Assembly: GCA_964565765.1 (NCBI GenBank)
Contig: CAZMGF010000057.1
Coordinates: forward strand, 1-13,897
Length of the DNA stretch: 13,897 nt
DNA from: Bog-1181 sp964565765
GTDB taxonomy: Bacteria; Oederibacteriota; PGYV01; Palsa-1178
Reading direction: 5' to 3'
Shown: piece after piece, positions 1 to 6,036 of the stretch
Layout of the letters: each line of letters opens with the position of its first letter
How positions within the stretch are numbered: position 1 is the stretch's first letter
The notes under the pieces: model-generated
Told to the model about the DNA's origin: nothing
Seen by the model: only the letters and a program-made list of their open reading frames with translations
Databases searched by the model: none
Position numbers and translations under genes: made by a program

Positions 1-175
1 AGTCATCAATAGCCGCGCACAGCACCGCGCTCTGCGGAACGCATGTCGCGGCTTTTACCGTAGAAACGCAAACAATTGAGGCAAAAATAATTGCGAGTAT
101 GATAGGGTATTTAAGGAAATAATGAAACATGGTTTCTTCTAAAATAAACCTGTTTTTTCTCATTAAAAGTTTCAT
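1..175 (-). CDS. Secreted protein, N-terminal fragment (runs off left edge)
   Basis: Reading the minus strand from the ATG at 175, 58 codons stay open to the window edge. The product starts MKLLMRKNRF and has a charged N-region, then a hydrophobic stretch (about residues 22-38, YPIILAIIFASIVCVS), then VKA before an Ala. This is a classical signal peptide with likely cleavage after residue 42. A purine-rich ribosome binding site (AGAAGGGG) lies 5 nt upstream of this ATG, which favours it over the in-frame ATGs at 163 and 130. A strong promoter lies at 224-253, so this is probably the first gene of its transcript. The mature start contains two Cys and an AAIDD segment. That resembles the beginning of many right-handed beta-helix surface proteins (an 'AI..A..GD.I' coil), but too little is visible to assign a family. 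Confidence 0.75.
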   Translation of the reverse strand, partial: MKLLMRKNRFILEETMFHYFLKYPIILAIIFASIVCVSTVKAATCVPQSAVLCAAIDD

Positions 176-223
176 ATTATCCCCTTCTCTCTCCCAAAAG
201 TTTCTTAATCCCGGCACACTAAA

Positions 224-253
224 AGTATAATCCAAAAACCTCATTAAAGTCAA
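224..253 (-). promoter_or_regulatory. Sigma70-type promoter for the left-edge secreted-protein gene
   Basis: On the minus strand the -35 element TTGACT (253-248, 5 of 6 to consensus) and the -10 element TATACT (229-224, 5 of 6) are separated by 18 bp. Transcription would start near 217, giving a leader of about 40 nt that contains the ribosome binding site of the gene starting at 175. Position and orientation both fit this gene. Confidence 0.7.
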
Positions 254-266
254 TTAAAAGCATCAT

Positions 267-280
267 TTGAACCAGTTCAA
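267..280. promoter_or_regulatory. Perfect 14-bp palindrome, candidate operator
   Basis: TTGAACCAGTTCAA consists of two perfect 6-bp arms (TTGAAC/GTTCAA) around a 2-bp centre. It lies just upstream of the -35 element at 248-253, with its centre about 56 bp upstream of the predicted start of transcription. This is a usual place for an activator site. The regulator cannot be named from the sequence. Confidence 0.4.
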
Positions 281-411
281 GTTTAAGCGATTAACTTCGG
301 CATATCCTGCTAAAGACGCATTTTTTTATTATTTTCCGTCCTTATTTCCGCAAATTTTACCGCTTTTTCTTGTTTTTCGTCATTTCCCTTTTGCACTTAT
401 TTGGACACATT

Positions 412-417
412 TTAATA
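412..417 (-). promoter_or_regulatory. Possible -10 element placed for CRP-type class II activation
   Basis: TATTAA on the minus strand (417-412) matches 4 of 6 consensus bases. It would start transcription near 405, which puts the CRP-like palindrome at 439-454 exactly at -41.5, the standard class II activator position where the activator replaces the -35 box. The element is weak alone, and the spacing is what makes it notable. The transcript would have a leader of about 230 nt before the gene starting at 175. Confidence 0.3.
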
Positions 418-438
418 GTGAAGGTTGCAATTTATTAA

Positions 439-454
439 TGTGATTTGAATCACA
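439..454. promoter_or_regulatory. CRP/FNR-family binding site, perfect palindrome
   Basis: TGTGATTTGAATCACA has perfect 7-bp arms (TGTGATT/AATCACA) and matches the CRP half-site pattern TGTGA-N6-TCACA at all ten fixed positions. It lies in the long non-coding gap between tamB and the divergently placed end of the window, upstream of the secreted-protein gene. A regulator of the CRP/FNR superfamily is the natural candidate. Whether this organism has one cannot be seen here. Confidence 0.5.
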
Positions 455-503
455 ACACTTTTGGGCCAGTTGGATGCTTACATATAGGAGGGAAACTACT
501 TTT

Positions 504-638
504 AAAATTAAAAATTCAAAAGTCAAAACCAAAAATTACAATTATTAAATTTTAAATTGAAAACAGGTTGTTTTTTTGTTCCACTTTTCAGGTTTTATAG
601 CTGTAATTCTTGATTTTGACTTTTAACTTTTAAATTTT
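504..638. repeat. AT-rich imperfect inverted repeat, 37-bp arms; likely 3' end of operon
   Basis: The left arm (504-540) and the reverse complement of the right arm (602-638) match at 32 of 37 positions without gaps; 61 bp lie between them. Both arms are built from A-runs with a shared core, AAAAGTCAAAA, and end in AATTACA at the inner side. The right arm covers the last two bases of the tamB stop codon, so the element begins exactly where coding ends. Transcribed from tamB, it would fold into a long AU-rich hairpin ending in U-rich sequence, so it may act as terminator or 3'-end stabiliser. Similar AT-rich intergenic repeats are, to my recollection, common in uncultured bacterial genomes. 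No transposase or clear target-site duplication is visible. Confidence 0.6.
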
Positions 639-3600
639 ATTTACTATCGTCCGGCGTCGGCGTGGGCGTCGGCTTTGGTTTAGGAGTCGGGGTCGGTGTG
701 GGTTTGTCGTTCCAGCTTCCCATCGGGAAATTTACCTGGTATCTGGCTCCTATGTCAACACCCGGAGTGGCTATGGTCCCGATATTTGAATTTTCCATAT
801 TGGCCCCGTAACTTCCCGTAATTATAAACTTGCTCCTTTCGTCAATGGAATATTCCGCGTTCACGCTGTGTTCCACCGCAAGCTGACCGGCTGAATTCAT
901 CGGGTCGTTCACCTTTACCGTATATTCCCCGTACCATTTCTGCCCGAGGTTTTTCCCTATGCCAACTTCAACCGCAGCGGTTTTTGTGGTATCTCCAGGC
1001 CTTACAGGCGCTGTCGGGCCCGCAAGAGATGTAAGGTTCGTCCCTTTAATTGAAAAATAATCTATCGGCACCATTCCCTTTATCATTTCAGTGCCGCCCT
1101 TGAATATATTATTTACAAGGACATCGACATAGGCGAGGGCGTCGTCTTTTGAAATATCCTTGTCGGCGTCTTTTCCAAAAGTCATTATGTAAAGGAGCCT
1201 GTTACGGTCAAGCGGCGGCTCCGACGAAACATCAAGTTTGATGTCACCCACCCTGCCATAGAACCTCACATAGATAGTAAGATCCGTAGTGTCCGCCTTC
1301 TGCATTGCGGCAATTGTGGCCGAGGACTTATCCGATGCCCCGGGAAGGTCAATGCCGCCGCCTGAAGCCTTGTTAAGTTCAAATTTATACAATGTTGTGG
1401 TGGCGTTTACCTCAAGCAACGGCCGCTTGTCGCCGTCAAATGTGATTTTTGATGTCTTTGTGTCATCCATTGAAAGCTCGGTGTTCATATATCTGTAGGT
1501 GCCTTTTGGTATTCCCAGGATGCCGTTGATCCTCATGTCGTTTCCCATGCCCTGAATGATAAGCGGCTTGTCATTGTCAAACTGAAGGGTTACGTCCGCG
1601 AAATTGTTGTAATAATTGTTATAATACCTGCAGTTCTCCCCTCCGTAAACAGTCACGTTCCAGTTTATTTTTTTGGCAAAATTGTTGTCGTCTTTAAGGA
1701 TCGTCTGTTCGCCCGAAGCGCTCTTCATTTTCACGGGATAAACAATCCTGGCGTTCTTAAAATTCATGCTGCCTTTAAGGTTCGGCGACTCCAGCAGGCC
1801 GGTCATTTCAAGTTTTACATCCGCGTCGCCGGTCAGAAATTCCATATAATCCGTGTCGGTAAAGCGCACCATGTCGCCGACGCTGGATATTTTCCAGTTG
1901 ACCTCATAGGGTTTCATAAACTTCATTACCCCGCCCTTTTTCTCGTCAAGATTTTCTATTTTAAGTGTGCCCCTTTCCGTGTCGCCCCTCATTGTGTAAA
2001 TATCTATGATGTTGTCCTTTATAAGGATGTTCGCGTAGACGTTTTTCAGCTCCTTAAAAAGGTATTTTAATTTTATATCCCCCCCGGTTACGCTGAATTT
2101 TCCGGAAACCGACGGGAACTCCTTTGTCCCTTTTATATCAAGCTGCGCGTCAAGGGGCCCGGAGGCGTCGTCGACAAATTTCAGGAACTTGATAAGAGAA
2201 AGGTCCCCGCCCTTTACGCTTGCGTGCAGGTCCATTTCAGCGCCCTTCATTTTTTCCGCCGCGGTTTCGTTCATGGGCACGGGTATTTTCCCGGAAACAT
2301 TGACCGCGTATTTGTCGGTCTTTGAAAGCATTATGGGTTCAAGCACGACCCAGTCGTTTTTCATCTGAACCAGCCCCGAGAATATATCGAACGGTACATT
2401 ATCCACGGTCCCGTTCATCAGCGTGACATGAATGGTAAGGCCTATTCCCTTTTCCGTGTTCCCGGAGAATTTGACAGTGCCGTCCCCGGAACCAGTCCAC
2501 GAATGGTCCCATCCAAGCAGGTCATTTGCCATCTGAGGCGGATAATCCTTCATTGATACAAGCAGGTTCGAATCCGCATCCTTTACTGTGGAGAGAGCGC
2601 CTTCGGCGGAAAACAGCCTCACACCAGCCTGGTTGTCCGCGTAATACTGCCTGAACTCAACCCTGTCCTTTAAAAAAACAATGTCGGCGTTCAGGTTCAC
2701 AGGCGGTTTTGAGCTTCTCGCCTGCGCCGTCTGGAGTTTTAATTCGTCATCCGCATATTTCACATTAATGTCAAAGGGGGCAAAAGTGTGTTTTTTAAAG
2801 GTAAAATCGGAGGATTTTACATCGCCTGCAACCGTCATTTTTTTGTCGTTTGTAATGGCCCCCTTAAAATTCACGGTGCCGCCGAGCCTGTTCCCTTTCC
2901 ATACAAAATCCTTCATCTGCGCCGTAATGTCAGCGTAATAATTATTGTCGTTTTTTATTTCAAGTGTGGACCCGTCGAGTTTCAAATAAGAGTCCTTGTA
3001 GCTTAAGAGCCCTTTTTTCATGGTTATTTTTTTATCAGCGTAAACATAATCAGCCGATATATTGTCATAGGTAAAATCCGCGGCTTTTCCCTGGGAAAGC
3101 ACAACACTGCCGTCCGATTCTATCTTTTTCCCGGCGAGGCGCAGCTGTCCCGATCCGTTTACCCTGCCCGTATCCTTAAACGAAGCGTCAAATATGTTAA
3201 GAAAATTTTTAAGGTCGACGTTGGCGGCGTTATATTTGACCATAAAAGAAGAAAGCCCGTACACGGACTTTTTCTTCTCCAGCGCGGCAAACCCCTGCCA
3301 GCCGATGGTTCCTTTTTCCTGGGTTAGGGAGCCGGAAAAAGAGGCGTTGTCAATGGGCCCCTTGATGCTGAATTCCCCCTGCAGAGCGGCCTCCCGCGGC
3401 AGGCCGCGGTCCCTTGAATTCAGGACGGCGTAAAAAGGAAAAAGGTCCGCGTCGTGAAGCAGCAGCTGTGCCTCGACAAAGGGCACCTTTGCCTCAGCGT
3501 TCAGGCTTCCCTCGGCGCTGTATGACTCGCCCCATTTGAACTTGAAGTCCGGCACACTCTCGCCGGTGGTGTGCAGTTCAAGCTCGGCATCTTCAAGCGG

Positions 3601-6006
3601 CCGGGAATTAAAGACTATATTTTTTCCTTTTATTACATTGGAAGACGATGACGATGCGGATTCGCCGCCGAGGAAAAATTCAAAGTCATCCGAGAGCTCC
3701 GCCGAAGCCGTCAGGCTGTCATTCACCCTGAAATCCCTCATTTTTGCCGCGAACACCCCCGAAAAAGTATCATCATTTTTTATGGCAAAATTACCGGAGG
3801 CCCTCAGAGTGCCTCTCTTTTCTTTTATATCAAAAGAATTTATTGTAAATGAATTTCCCGCGCCGGAAATATCCAGCAGGGCGTCCCTGTATGAGCCCTT
3901 CACGAATGAGGTTGATATGTTTACGGAGCCGCCGTAGCCGGCGGCTTCTTTTTTTACGGCCATTTTCCCGTTCATTATGCCGCCGTCAAATATTTTCATC
4001 CCGGAAAACTCGCTTAAAACGTCCCCGCTGAAATTATTAATGCCGACATTCACCTCAAATACCTTTTTCCTGAGTGAAAACTCTCCGGAGCCCTTAAGGG
4101 TGTCATTGAAATTTATTTCACTTATTTTTAATACATTTCCCCCGAAATGAAACGAGGTATTAAGCCTGTAAGGGATGCCGCGCACCTTGAGCGCGGGTAT
4201 GGAAACCGAGGCCTCTATTTCCGGGTCGGCCGCCGCGCCTGTTATATAGGCGCTGCCGCTTACCGCGCCGTCAATTTCCTTTCCCTGCAGGAAATCAACG
4301 GCCAGGTCCGAGAGCATTATGTTTTTTGCGGTGATGGTCACGCCTGTATTTTTATCCGGCGTGATTATATCGCCCCTGGCTTCGGCCAGTGTCTCTTTGC
4401 CGTTGCTGAGTTTAAATGAATCCAGCGCGGCTCTGCCGCCGGTTATGTCTATCATGGCCGCCGCCGAAAGATTTTTATATTTTTTATAGGACATTTTCGC
4501 CAGCGCCGATATCTTTTTCGGGCCGGCGCTTATCAGAGCTTCCATATTTTCGACATCATTGCCGCCGTATTTTAGCTTCGGCGAGCTGAATTTCAGCGAG
4601 GCCCTGGGCTCATTAAGGGGCCCGGTTACGGTGAGCCCCGCGGCGACCTCTCCGGAGAGCCCTTTTGCGCCGGATAATTTTGACGCGTCAAGGCCGCCGG
4701 CTTTTATCACAATATTATAATTGTCTTTTTTTGCCTTTAAATTAACTCCGCCCGAGCCTGTCAGTGAGCCGTCTCCGATTGTGCCGGATACTTCCGTAAG
4801 TTTAGCGGCGCCGTTATTAAGGCTTCCCTTGATTTTTATGTCCTTTGCCTCCATATCCCTTATAAAGCCGGATGGCATGGACGCCTCAAATTCCGACGTA
4901 AAAATATCCTTTATCATGGAGAAGGAGCCCCGCACCCTGGCCGTTCCGGTAAGGTTGCGCGGGTCGGCCTCGTAAAGATTTATCCCGGCAATATCCAGTT
5001 TCGCCGAAAACTGGGGTTTTGAAAAAATATCAGAAGCCGTCCCGTTAATAATTCCACGGCCCGAATAAAGCCTGAACTCCCCGTTTTTTATCCTGACACG
5101 CCCGTTGTTGATTTCAACCAGGGTGTTTATCTCTTTTACCGGTATGGCGCCTTTGACGGTTATATCCCCGTTGCTTAGGCCCATGCTGCCGAATATATTC
5201 ATGGCTTCCGGCTTGAACTCCGTGCCTGATACCGACCCGTCAACAGAGAGCCCTCCGCTGTTTATGGTAAAATCCTTCGGCTGCATAAGGTACGCCCCCC
5301 AGTCCTTAAGCGGCGCGTCCTTGACCCTCAGGTTTCCCCTGAACCTGCTGGAATTTATATAATAGTCCACATCGACGAACATGTTCTTTGCCGTAGAGTC
5401 TTTGGTCTGTCCGGACAGGGTGACGCGGAGCAGCAGAGGGTCGGATTTAAGAAAAATCGTGCCGGAAAGATTTTCAACATATGAATTAAAGGTATTGTCC
5501 CTGTCCTCGTAAATTATTTTTCCATTCTGGATGAATATTTTATTCACAGGCAGTGCGATTGGAGCGCCCGCGGAGCCGCCGGCCGCCGGCAGCGTAAAGC
5601 TTGATATAAATTCCCCGAGGTTGAAAACCCCGTTTTCCCTGCGCAGGTTTATTATCGGGGAATCAATTATTATGCGTGAAAGCGTCCTGTTAAAATCTTT
5701 CATGCCCGTGATGATATCAAGAATGTTGAACCTTATGGTAATGGATTTTGCCAGCACAAATTCCCCTTTTTCCGAGAAAGTGCGCGCCACAGGAAACGAA
5801 ACGTCATGCACGACTATGTTGTTGATGAGCCCCAGTTCAATCGAGCCGATGCGGATGTCCTTGCCTGTGTTTTTATGGATGAATGATATGACGTAATCCC
5901 TGGCGTCAACAGTGAAGAAACCGGATTTGAGGGCAAAAACGGCGAAAGCAAGCAGTAAGACGGCAATCACTGATATTACAGTAAAGATTCTTTTTACTAT
6001 ATTCAT
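637..6006 (-). CDS. tamB: TamB/AsmA-like translocation and assembly module protein (DUF490)
   Basis: This is a 1789-residue envelope protein. Residues 5-27 are a hydrophobic signal anchor, followed by the AsmA-like opening segment (FTVDARDYVISFIHKNTGKD). A very long run of alternating beta-strand sequence with few Cys follows, as expected for the lipid-carrying beta-groove of AsmA-like bridge proteins. Residues about 1440-1760 match the TamB C-terminal domain: GDKRPLLEVNATTT, then SSEPPLDRNRLLYIMTFG, then strand-rich sequence ending ARYQVNF at 1760. TamB spans from inner to outer membrane and is linked to phospholipid transport and OM protein assembly, usually with a BamA-family partner; none is seen here. 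It is longer than E. coli TamB (about 1260 residues). After the last strand comes an unusual Pro/Thr/Lys tail (1768-1785). It starts 30 bp after clpC with only a weak ribosome binding site and is the last gene of the operon. Confidence 0.9.
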   Translation of the reverse strand: MNIVKRIFTVISVIAVLLLAFAVFALKSGFFTVDARDYVISFIHKNTGKDIRIGSIELGLINNIVVHDVSFPVARTFSEKGEFVLAKSITIRFNILDIITGMKDFNRTLSRIIIDSPIINLRRENGVFNLGEFISSFTLPAAGGSAGAPIALPVNKIFIQNGKIIYEDRDNTFNSYVENLSGTIFLKSDPLLLRVTLSGQTKDSTAKNMFVDVDYYINSSRFRGNLRVKDAPLKDWGAYLMQPKDFTINSGGLSVDGSVSGTEFKPEAMNIFGSMGLSNGDITVKGAIPVKEINTLVEINNGRVRIKNGEFRLYSGRGIINGTASDIFSKPQFSAKLDIAGINLYEADPRNLTGTARVRGSFSMIKDIFTSEFEASMPSGFIRDMEAKDIKIKGSLNNGAAKLTEVSGTIGDGSLTGSGGVNLKAKKDNYNIVIKAGGLDASKLSGAKGLSGEVAAGLTVTGPLNEPRASLKFSSPKLKYGGNDVENMEALISAGPKKISALAKMSYKKYKNLSAAAMIDITGGRAALDSFKLSNGKETLAEARGDIITPDKNTGVTITAKNIMLSDLAVDFLQGKEIDGAVSGSAYITGAAADPEIEASVSIPALKVRGIPYRLNTSFHFGGNVLKISEINFNDTLKGSGEFSLRKKVFEVNVGINNFSGDVLSEFSGMKIFDGGIMNGKMAVKKEAAGYGGSVNISTSFVKGSYRDALLDISGAGNSFTINSFDIKEKRGTLRASGNFAIKNDDTFSGVFAAKMRDFRVNDSLTASAELSDDFEFFLGGESASSSSSNVIKGKNIVFNSRPLEDAELELHTTGESVPDFKFKWGESYSAEGSLNAEAKVPFVEAQLLLHDADLFPFYAVLNSRDRGLPREAALQGEFSIKGPIDNASFSGSLTQEKGTIGWQGFAALEKKKSVYGLSSFMVKYNAANVDLKNFLNIFDASFKDTGRVNGSGQLRLAGKKIESDGSVVLSQGKAADFTYDNISADYVYADKKITMKKGLLSYKDSYLKLDGSTLEIKNDNNYYADITAQMKDFVWKGNRLGGTVNFKGAITNDKKMTVAGDVKSSDFTFKKHTFAPFDINVKYADDELKLQTAQARSSKPPVNLNADIVFLKDRVEFRQYYADNQAGVRLFSAEGALSTVKDADSNLLVSMKDYPPQMANDLLGWDHSWTGSGDGTVKFSGNTEKGIGLTIHVTLMNGTVDNVPFDIFSGLVQMKNDWVVLEPIMLSKTDKYAVNVSGKIPVPMNETAAEKMKGAEMDLHASVKGGDLSLIKFLKFVDDASGPLDAQLDIKGTKEFPSVSGKFSVTGGDIKLKYLFKELKNVYANILIKDNIIDIYTMRGDTERGTLKIENLDEKKGGVMKFMKPYEVNWKISSVGDMVRFTDTDYMEFLTGDADVKLEMTGLLESPNLKGSMNFKNARIVYPVKMKSASGEQTILKDDNNFAKKINWNVTVYGGENCRYYNNYYNNFADVTLQFDNDKPLIIQGMGNDMRINGILGIPKGTYRYMNTELSMDDTKTSKITFDGDKRPLLEVNATTTLYKFELNKASGGGIDLPGASDKSSATIAAMQKADTTDLTIYVRFYGRVGDIKLDVSSEPPLDRNRLLYIMTFGKDADKDISKDDALAYVDVLVNNIFKGGTEMIKGMVPIDYFSIKGTNLTSLAGPTAPVRPGDTTKTAAVEVGIGKNLGQKWYGEYTVKVNDPMNSAGQLAVEHSVNAEYSIDERSKFIITGSYGANMENSNIGTIATPGVDIGARYQVNFPMGSWNDKPTPTPTPKPKPTPTPTPDDSK
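652..705 (-). repeat. Pro-Thr/Pro-Lys coding microsatellite at the tamB 3' end
   Basis: Nine hexamer units (CC-N AC-N or CC-N AA-N on the coding strand) encode an alternating Pro-Thr/Pro-Lys tail at TamB residues 1768-1785. Third positions vary (CCG, CCC, CCA, CCT; ACG, ACT, ACC, ACA). The peptide pattern therefore seems to be maintained by selection or is old, and is not a fresh DNA slippage product. Confidence 0.8.
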
Positions 6007-6036
6007 CTGAAAAGCCCCGCGTTTAGTATTTGCGGC

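Noticed and set aside
340..393. Very short open frame on the minus strand (MTKNKKKR) in the leader of the left-edge gene
   Set aside because: Eight codons only, a ribosome binding site too close to the ATG, and an A-rich composition that yields Lys codons by chance.
486..492. Strong Shine-Dalgarno-like AGGAGGG on the + strand just before the AT-rich inverted repeat
   Set aside because: No ATG, GTG or TTG follows within a usable distance, and the following sequence is AT-rich non-coding repeat. It may be chance, or the remnant of a gene start displaced by the repeat.
176..636. CRISPR array, tRNA or riboswitch in the long intergenic gap
   Set aside because: No regularly spaced direct repeats, no cloverleaf-like sequence and no recognisable riboswitch core could be found by reading both strands.
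504..638. Target-site duplication around the AT-rich inverted repeat (an ACTA on both sides)
   Set aside because: The four-base matches are not at equal distances from the arm ends, and no terminal-repeat signature of a known insertion sequence is present.
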